Part shown: one piece after another, positions 35,646 through 44,862 of the stretch | Position numbering within the stretch: the first letter of the stretch is position 1 | Layout of the letters: every line of letters starts with the position of its first letter | DNA from: JAPLHP01 sp963720375 | Lineage (GTDB): Bacteria; Chloroflexota; Dehalococcoidia; UBA2247; RBG-13-53-26 | NCBI GenBank assembly: GCA_963720375.1 | Contig: CAVRFM010000024.1 | Coordinates: 20,207-84,206 of the forward strand | Direction: 5' to 3' | Length of the DNA: 64,000 nucleotides | Notes under the pieces: model-generated | What the model was told of the DNA's origin: nothing | Seen by the model: the letters and a program-made list of their open reading frames with translations, nothing else | The model's database searches: none | Translations under genes and position numbers: made by a program

Positions 35646-37277
35646 ATGTCCGAGAAAAACGAGAAGAAGAAGGCGGAAGAAACGGCTGAGAGAAAGAAAG
35701 AATTCAAAACCACTGTTGATGGCATTGGGGTGAAGAGGGTCTATACTCCAGCGGACTTGGAGGAGTTGAGTAAAGAAGGTATCGGTCTTCCTGGGGAATA
35801 TCCATTTACCAGACACATAATGCCTACTGGTTACAGGGGCAGGTTATGGACCATGCGACAGTACGCCGGATTCGGTACGGTGGAAGAGACGAATGAGCGA
35901 TTCAAGTATCTGTATAAACAGGGGCAAACCGGTTTCAGTGTTGCCTTTCATTTGCCTACTCAGGAAGGTTATGATTCAGACCATCCCCTGGCTGCAGGAG
36001 AGGTAGGCAAATGTGGGGTCGCTATAGATTCGCTGTTGGACATGGAAAGATTATGGGAGGGTATTCCTTTAGCTGATGTCAGTACATCAATGACAATTAA
36101 TGCCACTGCCCCAATCATACTAGCCATGTATATTGCTGCTGCTGAGAGGCATGGGGTTGACAAGGGTAGACTCAATGGAACTGTTCAGAATGACATACTG
36201 AAGGAGTATATAGCTAGGAATACCTATATTTTTGGCCCAGCAGCCTCCATGCGGTTGGTCACTGACATCTGCTCCTACTGTGCTCAAACAATGCCACAAT
36301 GGAACTCGATAAGCATCAGTGGTTACCATATGCGAGAAGCTGGTGCCACCGCCGTACAAGAAGCTGCTTTCACTCTTGCTAATGGGATTGCTTATGTCCA
36401 GGCGATGCTGGATAGAGGCATGGAGATCGACTCATTTGCGCCTCGATTCTCCTTTTTCTTTGCTGCTTATACTAATGTCTTGGAGGAGGTTGCTAAATAC
36501 AGAGCATTGCGTTGTATCTGGGCCAGGATAATGAAGGAGAGGTTCCATGCCAAGAACCCGAGATCCATGATGTTGAGATATCATGTCCAGACTGACGGTT
36601 TCACGCTGACTGCGCAGCAACCCCTCAATAATATTGTGAGAGTGACCTTACAGGCACTTGCTGCTGTGTTGGGGGGATGTCAATCTCTTCACACGAACTC
36701 CTTCGATGAGGCATTGGCGTTGCCAAGTGAGCAAGCGGTGCAGGTTGCCTTACGGACCCAGCAAATTATTGCTGAGGAAAGTGGTGTGGCAGATACAGTT
36801 GATCCGCTTGGAGGCTCCTGGTATATAGAGCGGTTAAGCAACCAAATAGAGAGTAAGGTGACAGCGTATCTTGATGACATCGACAGAATGGGTGGGGCTC
36901 TGAAAGCGATAGAGAGGGGATATATTCAGCAGGAAATTGCCAACTCGGCCTATGACTATCAGGTGGCGGTGGACTCTGGAGAACAGGTGGTAGTCGGTGT
37001 CAACAGGTTTGTGACAGATGAAGACTATACTCCGAAGACTCTGGAGATAGGTGTGGAGGTGGAGAGGAAGCAAATAGAAAGGTTGCGGAGATTAAGAAGT
37101 GAGCGGGACAATGGGAAGGTGGGCCAGACACTTGATAGAGTGCGCACCGTGGCCAGGAGTAGTGAGAATATCATGCCGGTGATGATCGACGCGGTTAAGT
37201 CATATGCAACTGTAGGTGAGATAAGCGATGTCCTTCGACAGGTATTTGGTGAGTACCGAGAGCCGAATATACTCTAG
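35646..37277 (+). CDS. Methylmalonyl-CoA mutase-like large (catalytic) subunit
   Basis: A 543-residue TIM-barrel catalytic subunit of a B12-dependent acyl-CoA mutase, archaeal-type with a separate cobalamin subunit. After a charged N-terminus come PTGYRGRLWTMRQYAGFGT, GYDSDHP, VSTSMTINATAPIILAMY, SISGYHMREAGA (the radical-stabilising His region) and LTAQQPLNNIVRVTLQALAA. Some pocket positions differ from usual methylmalonyl-CoA mutases as I recall them: FHLPTQ in place of FDLPTQ or FDLATH, and RYHVQTDG in place of RFHTQTAG. Succinyl-/methylmalonyl-CoA remains the best substrate guess because epimerase and SucCD follow. AAGGGGG precedes ATG 35646. Confidence 0.9.
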   Translation: MSEKNEKKKAEETAERKKEFKTTVDGIGVKRVYTPADLEELSKEGIGLPGEYPFTRHIMPTGYRGRLWTMRQYAGFGTVEETNERFKYLYKQGQTGFSVAFHLPTQEGYDSDHPLAAGEVGKCGVAIDSLLDMERLWEGIPLADVSTSMTINATAPIILAMYIAAAERHGVDKGRLNGTVQNDILKEYIARNTYIFGPAASMRLVTDICSYCAQTMPQWNSISISGYHMREAGATAVQEAAFTLANGIAYVQAMLDRGMEIDSFAPRFSFFFAAYTNVLEEVAKYRALRCIWARIMKERFHAKNPRSMMLRYHVQTDGFTLTAQQPLNNIVRVTLQALAAVLGGCQSLHTNSFDEALALPSEQAVQVALRTQQIIAEESGVADTVDPLGGSWYIERLSNQIESKVTAYLDDIDRMGGALKAIERGYIQQEIANSAYDYQVAVDSGEQVVVGVNRFVTDEDYTPKTLEIGVEVERKQIERLRRLRSERDNGKVGQTLDRVRTVARSSENIMPVMIDAVKSYATVGEISDVLRQVFGEYREPNIL

Positions 37278-37292
37278 GAATGGAGAGCGTCT

Positions 37293-37694
37293 GTGGGTAA
37301 GAAAATACGAGTTTTAGTAGCCAAACCAGGACTTGATGGGCATGATAGGGGTGCCAAGGTAGTGGCCAGGGGCTTAAGAGATGCCGGTCTGGAGGTAGTT
37401 TACCTTGGCTTGCGTTTAACACCGGAGCAAATTGCTGCATCTGCTATCCAGGAAGATGTGGATGTGGTGGGACTTAGTTGCTTGTCTGGTGCTCATATGG
37501 CCCTGTTCCCTGAGATAGTAAAGTTGATTCGTGAGAAGGGTGGTAGGGATATTATGGTCGTAGGCGGGGGAATCATACCGAAGAAGGACATTCCTAGACT
37601 GAAGGAGGCCGGTATCGCCGAAATTTTTGGGCCAGGCACGCCTTTGGAGGGGATTGCCAATTTTATCGAGAGCAATATTGGAGGACGAGGATAA
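37293..37694 (+). CDS. Cobalamin-binding small subunit of the acyl-CoA mutase
   Basis: A 133-residue B12-binding Rossmann domain with AKPGLDGHDRGAK (DGHDRG supplies the cobalt-ligating His), GLSCLSGAHM and VVGGGIIPKKD. It acts with the preceding large subunit. Start is GTG 37293 after GGAG, 15 bp downstream of the mutase stop. Its stop overlaps the next ATG (TAATG). Confidence 0.94.
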   Translation: MGKKIRVLVAKPGLDGHDRGAKVVARGLRDAGLEVVYLGLRLTPEQIAASAIQEDVDVVGLSCLSGAHMALFPEIVKLIREKGGRDIMVVGGGIIPKKDIPRLKEAGIAEIFGPGTPLEGIANFIESNIGGRG

Positions 37695-38095
37695 TGATAG
37701 AAAAGGTTAGCCATATTGGGATCGCTGTGAATAGTATTGAAGATGCAGTGAAGCTATATACCGAGGCGCTGGGGCTCAAAGTCAGAGATGTTGAGGTTGT
37801 TACAGATCAGAAAGTGCGAATTGCCATCATACCCGTGGGTGATATCAGGATCGAGCTGCTGGAATCGACTGATCCAGAGGGACCAATTGCCAAACATATT
37901 AGAACGAGAGGCGAGGGATTGCATCACTTAGCTCTGCAGGTAAGTAATATTCAGGAGACCCTGAAAAAGCTGGAAAGGGATGAGATTCCCCTCATTGACA
38001 AGAAGCCAAGAATAGGCGCTGGAAATGCCCAAATAGCCTTCCTGCATCCAAAGGGTACGAAGGCGCTGATCGAGCTGGTTCAGCCGGCGGACTAG
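37694..38095 (+). CDS. mce: Methylmalonyl-CoA epimerase
   Basis: A 133-residue vicinal-oxygen-chelate protein that interconverts (R)- and (S)-methylmalonyl-CoA. Seen: KVSHIGIAVNSIEDAV with the first metal His, IELLEST, GEGLHHLALQV with the second His, and a final Glu in ALIELVQP. Length and position after the mutase fit well and support a methylmalonyl-CoA pathway. Confidence 0.93.
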   Translation: MIEKVSHIGIAVNSIEDAVKLYTEALGLKVRDVEVVTDQKVRIAIIPVGDIRIELLESTDPEGPIAKHIRTRGEGLHHLALQVSNIQETLKKLERDEIPLIDKKPRIGAGNAQIAFLHPKGTKALIELVQPAD

Positions 38096-38128
38096 CTCGG
38101 TGTATGGAGTATAGGTAACGGGGGGCGA

Positions 38129-39268
38129 ATGAAGCTTTTTGAGTTTGAGGCTAAAGATATCCTTCGGAAATATGGCTTGCAGACTCCCAGCGGTAGTATC
38201 GCCAGGGATCCGGTTGAAGTTGAAATTGTGGCCAAAAGACTGGGCAAGCCTGTAGCTTTGAAGGCTCAAGTGCTAGTGTCAGGCAGAGGCAAATCCGGTG
38301 GAATACAGTTTGCTGATGATGCTGGCGAGGCGAAGAAAGCTGCCATATATCTCATTGGCAGTCACATTAAGGGAAACGTGGTAAGGAGCCTGTTAGTTGA
38401 GGAAAAGTTGAGCATTGTCGATCAATACTACGCTTCGATAACTATTGACAGGCAGGCCAGGAGATATGTTGTCCTCGCTTCTACCAACGGAGGGGTTGAT
38501 GTTGAAGAAACTGCTCTGACTTCTCCGAACAGAATATCAAGGTATTGGGTTGATCCTGCTACCGGCTTCAATGAAGAGACTGCCAAGGCGACAGTGGCTC
38601 AGTTTTCCGTCAACGGAGACCATGATATCACCGAGTTTGCTTCTGTCATCACTACCCTGTATCGGGTGGCGATGGACTATGATGCAGAGTTGGTTGAAAT
38701 CAACCCCCTAGCCAAGACGTCCTCAGGTGAGTTCATAGCTGCTGATGCCAGAATAGTATTGGATGATAATGCACTTTTCAGACACCCTGAGTTTGAAGAT
38801 AAAGGCTCTGCGGTGATGGATGATAACCCCAGGGAAGCCGAAGCTAAGAGACAAAAGCTAGCTTACGTAGACCTCTCAGGAGATATAGGCATTATTGGCA
38901 ATGGAGCTGGTCTGGTCATGGCTACTATGGACCTGGTTCATCTTCTTGGCGGCAGAGCGGCCAACTTCCTCGATATTGGTGGCGGTGCTCAACCGGAAGT
39001 CGTCAGAAAAGGATTAATGTTGGTTATGTCGAAGCCTGGGGTAAAGGCCGTGTTGATCAATATTCTGGGTGGGATAACAAGATGCGATCTGGCGGCTCGG
39101 GGAATTATCGGGGGGCTCAGTGAGATGGCTGACGAGAAGCAGGTGGCCGTAAGACTGATGGGGACTAATGATGAGGTGGGAAGAGAGATGTTACGTCTGG
39201 CGGGGATCCCTGTTTACTCGGATATGGAAACGGCAGCCAGGAAAGTCATAGGATGGGTTAAGAGATGA
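38129..39268 (+). CDS. sucC: Succinyl-CoA ligase (ADP-forming) beta subunit
   Basis: A 379-residue ATP-grasp subunit converting succinyl-CoA to succinate with nucleotide gain. It has KLFEFEAKDILRKYGL, LKAQVLVSGRGKSGGI, VEINPLA, NGAGLVMATMDL, NFLDIGGGA and INILGGITRCD. GGGGGG lies before ATG 38129. Its 3' end overlaps sucD by ATGA. Confidence 0.94.
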   Translation: MKLFEFEAKDILRKYGLQTPSGSIARDPVEVEIVAKRLGKPVALKAQVLVSGRGKSGGIQFADDAGEAKKAAIYLIGSHIKGNVVRSLLVEEKLSIVDQYYASITIDRQARRYVVLASTNGGVDVEETALTSPNRISRYWVDPATGFNEETAKATVAQFSVNGDHDITEFASVITTLYRVAMDYDAELVEINPLAKTSSGEFIAADARIVLDDNALFRHPEFEDKGSAVMDDNPREAEAKRQKLAYVDLSGDIGIIGNGAGLVMATMDLVHLLGGRAANFLDIGGGAQPEVVRKGLMLVMSKPGVKAVLINILGGITRCDLAARGIIGGLSEMADEKQVAVRLMGTNDEVGREMLRLAGIPVYSDMETAARKVIGWVKR

Positions 39269-40149
39269 TGTCTTTGAAAAACATAGTAGATGAAAGCTCG
39301 AAGGTGGTGGTTCAGGGCGTAACGGGGAATGAGGGGAGATTTCATACTGAGGCGATGCTACAATATGGGACCAAGATAGTTGCTGGAGTGACTCCGGGCA
39401 AGGGAGGGGAGCAGGTTTGTGGTATACCTGTCTATAACACTGTTGCTGAGGCAGTGAGCTATCATGGTGTCGATACTTCCATCGTCTTTGTTCCGGCACG
39501 TTTTGCCAAAGGTGCTGCTATTGAAGCCATTAAAGCTGGCTTAAGAATGATCGTGATCATCACCGAAATGATTCCCCAGAAAGACTCTATTGAGTTCATC
39601 GCTATGGCGGACGAGCGGGGTACAGTGATTATTGGCCCGAATACACCCGGAATAATAGTGCCCCCCAAGAAAATGAAGGTTGGGATAATGCCGAGTCAGT
39701 TTTTCAAGCCGGGTGTTGTTGGAGTCGTTTCCAGAAGCGGGACTCTGACTTATGAAATTGCTTTGCACATTAGTAACGCCGGCATGGGTCAAAGTGCATG
39801 TTTAGGTATAGGTGGTGATGCCATAGTCGGATTGGATTTTGTCAAAGTCCTTGAAATGTTTAGAGAGGATGAGGAGACGAGGAGCGTGGTTCTCATAGGT
39901 GAGGTGGGAGGTACAGCGGAGGAAACAGCAGCCCGATACATTAGCGAGGTGAAGTATCCTAAACCGGTAATTGCCTATATCGCAGGGAGATCAGCACCAC
40001 CGGAGAAACGTATGGGGCACGCCGGGGCAATAGTGATGGGGAATATGGGAACAGCGCAATCCAAGATTGATGCCTTCATTGCTGCTGGGGTGGCTGTAGC
40101 TGACAAACCGGGCGATATAGTAAAGTTGCTGGGAACTGTGAGTATTTAG
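39265..40149 (+). CDS. sucD: Succinyl-CoA ligase (ADP-forming) alpha subunit
   Basis: A 294-residue CoA-binding subunit. It has VVVQGVTGNEGRFHT, GVTPGKGGEQV, GPNTPGIIVP, VGVVSRSGTLTYE and MGHAGAIVMGNMGTA with the phosphorylated His. Pairs with sucC. Substrate-level ATP formation from succinyl-CoA fits the surrounding pathway. Confidence 0.94.
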   Translation: MMSLKNIVDESSKVVVQGVTGNEGRFHTEAMLQYGTKIVAGVTPGKGGEQVCGIPVYNTVAEAVSYHGVDTSIVFVPARFAKGAAIEAIKAGLRMIVIITEMIPQKDSIEFIAMADERGTVIIGPNTPGIIVPPKKMKVGIMPSQFFKPGVVGVVSRSGTLTYEIALHISNAGMGQSACLGIGGDAIVGLDFVKVLEMFREDEETRSVVLIGEVGGTAEETAARYISEVKYPKPVIAYIAGRSAPPEKRMGHAGAIVMGNMGTAQSKIDAFIAAGVAVADKPGDIVKLLGTVSI

Positions 40150-40167
40150 TGGAGATGAGAATGCAAA

Positions 40168-41181
40168 ATGGGTAAGAAATCGAGAGATCTAATTCCGCCG
40201 GGGCTAGCTTATCTGGCAGATAACATTACCAATAAGCACAATGTGTTAGGTGAGTCAAAGACGGCGGGGGCGAAGTGGGCCAAAGACCTTAAGATTCCCC
40301 GAGAGTCAGAGACAATATTCTTTGCTGGATGTGGATATCAATATACCAGGAAGCTGGAATCCTTAATGTCCCTTGTGCGAGGGATGGACAAGAGTGTAGT
40401 TGGTGCTGAGCTGCCAATGAGCATCGCCAGTTTTCAGAAGAAGCTGGGTGTTGATCTTGCTGGCGTTTATGGCAAGTTGTTGTCAAGAGGTGATGACACC
40501 GAGGCTCAACCGTTGAGGGATGCTGTCAAAGTGCTACGGAGTCTTGGTGTCGACTTTGGCTATCTTGCTGATGAGGAGCCGTGCTGCGGGGGTCTCTTGC
40601 ACTATATTGGCCTGCAAGACGATTTCGCCAAGAATGCTCAGGAGGTATATAGAAAGCTGAAGTCCCATGGGGTGAAACGGATCATCGGTATTGTTCCTTC
40701 TTGCACATATGCTCTTCGCGACTTGATTCCTGCTTGTGTAGAGGGATATGACCTTGAAGTCAAACATTTCTCGGAGGTTGTCCTGGAGAATATCGGATCA
40801 AAGGAATTGCGATTTCCTAAGGAGGTCAAGGTGACCTATCATGATCCGTGTCAGATGGTGCGTTATCTGGGTTTGACGGATGCGCCGCGCCAGGTTTTGA
40901 AGGCTATTAAAGGTATCGACCTTGTAGAAACTGAGTGGACTAAAGGGGAATGGGCAACGTGCTGTGGTGGAGGAGGAGGATTCGAAGCAGTCTTCCCTGA
41001 GTTGAGCCATATTCTGGCGGTGAACAGGGCCAGCGAGTTGGTTGAAACTGGAGCTCAGATCATTGTTACTCACTGCCCGGGGTGCATTATGCAGTTGAAT
41101 GCCGGACTCAAAGATCTGAAGAAAGATAACGTGGAAGTCCTGGATCTGGCCCAGATTGTGGCTATGGCTATAGGAGCGTAA
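40168..41181 (+). CDS. HdrB/LutA-like CCG-domain Fe-S protein
   Basis: A 337-residue cytoplasmic protein with two CCG domains as in heterodisulfide reductase HdrB, LutA and the C-terminal half of TfrB. Set 1: FFAGCGYQYTRK, EEPCCGGLLHY, VPSCTYAL. Set 2: YHDPCQMVRYLGL, ATCCGGGGGFE, THCPGCIMQLN. In the family these cysteines bind non-cubane clusters that reduce disulfides or relay electrons. It lies between sucD and the LUD/Fe-S gene (4-bp gap), in one operon with SdhA/B-like subunits. Confidence 0.85.
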   Translation: MGKKSRDLIPPGLAYLADNITNKHNVLGESKTAGAKWAKDLKIPRESETIFFAGCGYQYTRKLESLMSLVRGMDKSVVGAELPMSIASFQKKLGVDLAGVYGKLLSRGDDTEAQPLRDAVKVLRSLGVDFGYLADEEPCCGGLLHYIGLQDDFAKNAQEVYRKLKSHGVKRIIGIVPSCTYALRDLIPACVEGYDLEVKHFSEVVLENIGSKELRFPKEVKVTYHDPCQMVRYLGLTDAPRQVLKAIKGIDLVETEWTKGEWATCCGGGGGFEAVFPELSHILAVNRASELVETGAQIIVTHCPGCIMQLNAGLKDLKKDNVEVLDLAQIVAMAIGA

Positions 41182-41185
41182 GCAG

Positions 41186-42376
41186 ATGTCAGTTTTCACA
41201 GATTACAAGAAAGAAATAATGGATGCGGCCCATAACGAGAGGATAAGGGTTGCTTTGTCTCGGGCTATTAAGAGCTACAGGGCGAATACTAATGATGCTC
41301 TGAAGAAGTTTCCCCATACTATCAAGATGGCGGAAGAGGTAAGGGAGATAAAGGAAAAAGCTATTGGGGAAATGGAGGAGCTTGCGGAGCAGGCGTCTAA
41401 AGCCATAGAGGGTAACAAGGGGAAAGCTTATATAGCCAGGACTGCTGAGGATGCGCTGGGCATTATAGATAAGCTTGTGGGCCAGCATAAACTGATCGTC
41501 AAAGGCAAAAGCATGACTGGAGAGGAAATTGGCTTGCGGGAGCACCTGGAAGAACATGGTAATGAGGTTTACGAGACTGACCTGGGAGAGTTTATCATTC
41601 AGAAGTTGGGCTCGAGGCCGATGCACATCCTGTCGCCGGCAATTCACGTGCCTAAGGAAGATGTTGCCAAACTCTTCTCTAAGATTACAGGACAAGAATT
41701 GCCGCCGGATATCGGTACTCTAGTAGCAACTGCTCGGAATCTGCTGAGGGAGAAGTACTTTAAGGCAGATGTTGGTATCAGCGGTGCCAATGTAGTTGCG
41801 GCAGACACGGGAACGCTGTTCATTATCGAGAACGAAGGAAATATTCGCTTGGCCACTGGTGCCCCTCCGGTTCATATTGCGCTCATTGGTATGGAGAAAC
41901 TGGTTCCCACGCTGGGTGATGCTTACAAAGTTGCAGAGGTAACCTGGAGATATGCCAATTACACTGTACCCTCCTACGTGAGCTTGATATCCGGGCCCAG
42001 TAAGACTGGTGATATTGAGAAGGTGACTACCTATGGAGCCCACGGGCCAAAAGAGTTCCATGTTGTTTTCATGGATGCCGGAAGAACCAGCCTTGCCAAA
42101 GCCCCGATATTGCGGCAAGCACTCTATTGTTTAAGATGTGGAGGTTGTCTCTATGAATGTCCTGTCTTTGCAGTAACAGCCGGTCATTTTGGGGACAAGT
42201 ATTTTGCCGGTATGGGAGCTGTTTGGGCGGCAATGTTGAGTGGAGATGTAGAGAAGGGGGCTGCGGTGGCTTACACTTGTCTGACGTGTGGCAGGTGTAA
42301 GAACAGGTGTCCCATGAAGATTGACACGCCTGAGATGATAGTCGAGCTCAGGAGACACCTGATAGAGGGTAACTAG
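41186..42376 (+). CDS. LUD-domain/LutB-like protein with C-terminal 2x[4Fe-4S]
   Basis: A 396-residue protein. The N-terminal helical part and LUD domain (AADTGTLFIIENEGNIRLAT, HIALIGMEKLVPTL) are as in LutB. The C-terminal ferredoxin motifs (CLRCGGCLYECP, CLTCGRCKNRCP) resemble HdrC. Family members act with a CCG protein in lactate oxidation or flavin-based electron transfer. A LutC partner is absent, so simple lactate utilisation is doubtful. Expected to pass electrons between the CCG protein and the flavoprotein set downstream. Confidence 0.85.
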   Translation: MSVFTDYKKEIMDAAHNERIRVALSRAIKSYRANTNDALKKFPHTIKMAEEVREIKEKAIGEMEELAEQASKAIEGNKGKAYIARTAEDALGIIDKLVGQHKLIVKGKSMTGEEIGLREHLEEHGNEVYETDLGEFIIQKLGSRPMHILSPAIHVPKEDVAKLFSKITGQELPPDIGTLVATARNLLREKYFKADVGISGANVVAADTGTLFIIENEGNIRLATGAPPVHIALIGMEKLVPTLGDAYKVAEVTWRYANYTVPSYVSLISGPSKTGDIEKVTTYGAHGPKEFHVVFMDAGRTSLAKAPILRQALYCLRCGGCLYECPVFAVTAGHFGDKYFAGMGAVWAAMLSGDVEKGAAVAYTCLTCGRCKNRCPMKIDTPEMIVELRRHLIEGN

Positions 42377-42473
42377 CCAGGAGGTCTGCCTTCCAAAGTA
42401 AGCAGATTCAGTATGTGTTCTATTGAGATGAGAGCTAGGTAGGGTTTATTTTCATTACAGCTGGGGTGTAAGA

Positions 42474-43163
42474 ATGGCAGAGTCAGCTCGAATGGTTGAT
42501 ATACATGTCATGGGGAAGCATTACCAGGTTCCGGAGGGGCTCACCATTATGACGGCACTCGAATATTGTGGCTACAGGTTGATCCGTGGCTGTGGGTGTC
42601 GCGCCGGATTTTGTGGCGCCTGTGCTACTATCTACAATTTTAAGAATGATCACCAGTTGAGGTATGATCTTGCCTGCCAGAAGACGGTTGAGCAGGATAT
42701 GTACCTGGTGCAGATACCATTCTTTCCTGCTGCAAAGGCCTTCTATAGCCTGGAGGATATAGAAGCAACAGGTGAACAGATACTCTCTCTTTATCCTGAT
42801 CTGGTCAAGTGTTTTGGCTGCAACACCTGCACGAAGACATGCCCCCAGGAACTTGAAGTTATGTGGTATATGTCCGATGCCTTAAGGGGTGATATACGCC
42901 AGGTATCTGCCAAGTCCTTTGACTGTGTGATGTGTGGCTTGTGCGCTGCCAGATGCCCGCAAGGACTGGTACCCTATAATGTAGCCTTGCTGTGCCGGCG
43001 CTTATATGGTCGGTATCTTGCCCCTGTTTCGAGGCACCTGGAAGACAGGATAGCTGAGATAGAAGCGGGCAGATTTGATGATGATCTGGAGAAGTTAAAA
43101 AAGATGGATGTGCGTGAGCTGCGCCGTTTGTATGCGGGTCGTGAAATAGAACCGGCTAACTGA
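42474..43163 (+). CDS. SdhB/TfrB-like iron-sulfur subunit
   Basis: A 229-residue Fe-S subunit. The N-terminal [2Fe-2S] domain has GCGCRAGFCGAC followed by LACQKT. Two [4Fe-4S] motifs follow: CFGCNTCTKTCP and CVMCGLCAARCP. This is the layout of SdhB/FrdB, but the 2Fe-2S loop is compressed and Cys-rich. Normal SdhB has one [3Fe-4S] site; here both C-terminal motifs have full cysteine sets. It is followed 22 bp on by the flavoprotein subunit. Confidence 0.85.
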   Translation: MAESARMVDIHVMGKHYQVPEGLTIMTALEYCGYRLIRGCGCRAGFCGACATIYNFKNDHQLRYDLACQKTVEQDMYLVQIPFFPAAKAFYSLEDIEATGEQILSLYPDLVKCFGCNTCTKTCPQELEVMWYMSDALRGDIRQVSAKSFDCVMCGLCAARCPQGLVPYNVALLCRRLYGRYLAPVSRHLEDRIAEIEAGRFDDDLEKLKKMDVRELRRLYAGREIEPAN

Positions 43164-43185
43164 AGGTATTGGACTGGGGGTAGAG

Positions 43186-44847
43186 ATGTATCCTGCTCAT
43201 ATGGAAGAGAGTATCCGCAAGGTAGAGGCTACTCGTGACAAGCGGCTGAAAGAGAGCCTTCCTCGCCTCAGCGAGGAGCAGAAGACTCCTTTGCTGCAGA
43301 GGTACCATCCTGATTATGTGGCGGGAAAGATGCGCCAATTAGCAGTGGGCCCTAACAAAGGGGATTACACTCCAGGTGAGATGGCTGACCTGCTGGAAGG
43401 TAATAGCCGTATAGATCCTGCTAAGATTGACCTCAGTAGAGTCGATTATGACGTGGATGTGCTGGTGATTGGTGGTGGGGGTGCTGGAGCAACGGCAGCG
43501 CTTCTGGCTCAAGAAAACGGTGCTAAAGTCTTATTGACAACTAAGCTGCGGCTGGGTGATTGCAATACTGTAGGAGCTCAGGCAGGCACACAGGCAGCCG
43601 ACAGGCCGAATGACTCCCTGGCTATTCACTACCTGGATACTATGGGTGGGGGGCACTTTGCCAACGTGCCTGAACTGGTGGAGGCCCTGGTAAAGGATGC
43701 ACCCATGGTAATCAAGTGGCTGGAAACGTTAGGTGTCAACTGGGATAAGATGTCGGATGGCACCATGCATGAGCTGTCTGGTGGCGGTGCATCAAGGTTA
43801 AGATTGCACTCAGCAAGAGACTACACTGGCTTGGAGGAAATGCGTGTTCTACGCGACGAAATAAGGAATAGGGAAATTGACTATCTGGAATTTTCACCCG
43901 CGGTAGAGTTGTTGATGGATGATAAGGGGCAGGTATGTGGAGCGGTATTGGTAAATCTGGAGACCAACGAATTGACCATGGTCCGGGCCAAATCTGTAGT
44001 CATGGCTACCGGTGGTATGGGTCGTCTTCATATCCAGGATTTTCCGACCACTAATCACTATGGAGCTACTGCCGACGGGCTGGTACTGGCTTATCGAGTA
44101 GGTGCTCCACTGATTTTCATGGATACTATGCAGTACCATCCCACTGGTGCAGTCTATCCGATGCAGATTCTAGGACAGCTGGTTACTGAAAAAGTAAGAA
44201 CACTGGGGGCGCAGTTAGTTAACGTTGATGGGGAACAGTTCATCATGCCTTTGGAGCCGAGGGATGTGGTAGCTGCGGCAATCATTCGGGAATGTCAGGA
44301 ACGTCAGAAGGGTGTAAGAACGCCAACAGGGCAGGTTGGTGTTTGGCTGGATTCACCGATGATTGACATGATACGTGGTGCTGGAAGCATTGCACAGGAA
44401 TTACCGGCCATGGTGCGGCAGTTCGGCCGCTTCAACATTGATATAGCCAGGGAGCCGATGCTGATATATCCTACGCTGCATTATCAAAATGGTGGGATTA
44501 AGATTAACACTGAGGGGGCAACTACTGTACCGGGGCTGTTTGCTGCTGGCGAATGTGAAGGTGGGGTGCATGGCAGGAATCGGCTCATAGGCAACTCGAC
44601 GCTGGATATCTTTGTCTTTGGAAGAAGGGCAGGCAGGGCAGCGGCCAACTGGAGCAAAGAGGTGAAGTTAGGCTCACTGACACTGGAGCACGTGCGCCGC
44701 TGGCAGAAGGGGCTTGAACAGGCTGGCTTGTCCAAGTTACGGCCGGTATCCCCATTGTTGCTACCTGATTATGCCAGGCCAATGCCTGATTATCTGCCCG
44801 GCTACAGTGCACAGGCATTAACTGCTCATCGGACAAAGCTGACTTAG
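43186..44847 (+). CDS. SdhA/FrdA/TfrA-like flavoprotein subunit
   Basis: A 553-residue FAD subunit of succinate dehydrogenase/fumarate reductase type. It has the dinucleotide fold VLVIGGGGAGATAALLA (93-109), GASRLRLHSARD, QYHPTGAVYP with the catalytic-site His, KVRTLGAQL, and GECEGGVHGRNRLIGNST. Where SdhA/FrdA have SHTVAAQGG, with His holding FAD covalently, this protein has CNTVGAQAG (126-134); Asn-127 replaces His, so FAD should be non-covalent. A 90-residue N-terminal extension precedes the fold. No membrane anchor gene is nearby, so the enzyme looks soluble. Confidence 0.88.
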   Translation: MYPAHMEESIRKVEATRDKRLKESLPRLSEEQKTPLLQRYHPDYVAGKMRQLAVGPNKGDYTPGEMADLLEGNSRIDPAKIDLSRVDYDVDVLVIGGGGAGATAALLAQENGAKVLLTTKLRLGDCNTVGAQAGTQAADRPNDSLAIHYLDTMGGGHFANVPELVEALVKDAPMVIKWLETLGVNWDKMSDGTMHELSGGGASRLRLHSARDYTGLEEMRVLRDEIRNREIDYLEFSPAVELLMDDKGQVCGAVLVNLETNELTMVRAKSVVMATGGMGRLHIQDFPTTNHYGATADGLVLAYRVGAPLIFMDTMQYHPTGAVYPMQILGQLVTEKVRTLGAQLVNVDGEQFIMPLEPRDVVAAAIIRECQERQKGVRTPTGQVGVWLDSPMIDMIRGAGSIAQELPAMVRQFGRFNIDIAREPMLIYPTLHYQNGGIKINTEGATTVPGLFAAGECEGGVHGRNRLIGNSTLDIFVFGRRAGRAAANWSKEVKLGSLTLEHVRRWQKGLEQAGLSKLRPVSPLLLPDYARPMPDYLPGYSAQALTAHRTKLT

Positions 44848-44862
44848 GATTTGGGGTGTAAC

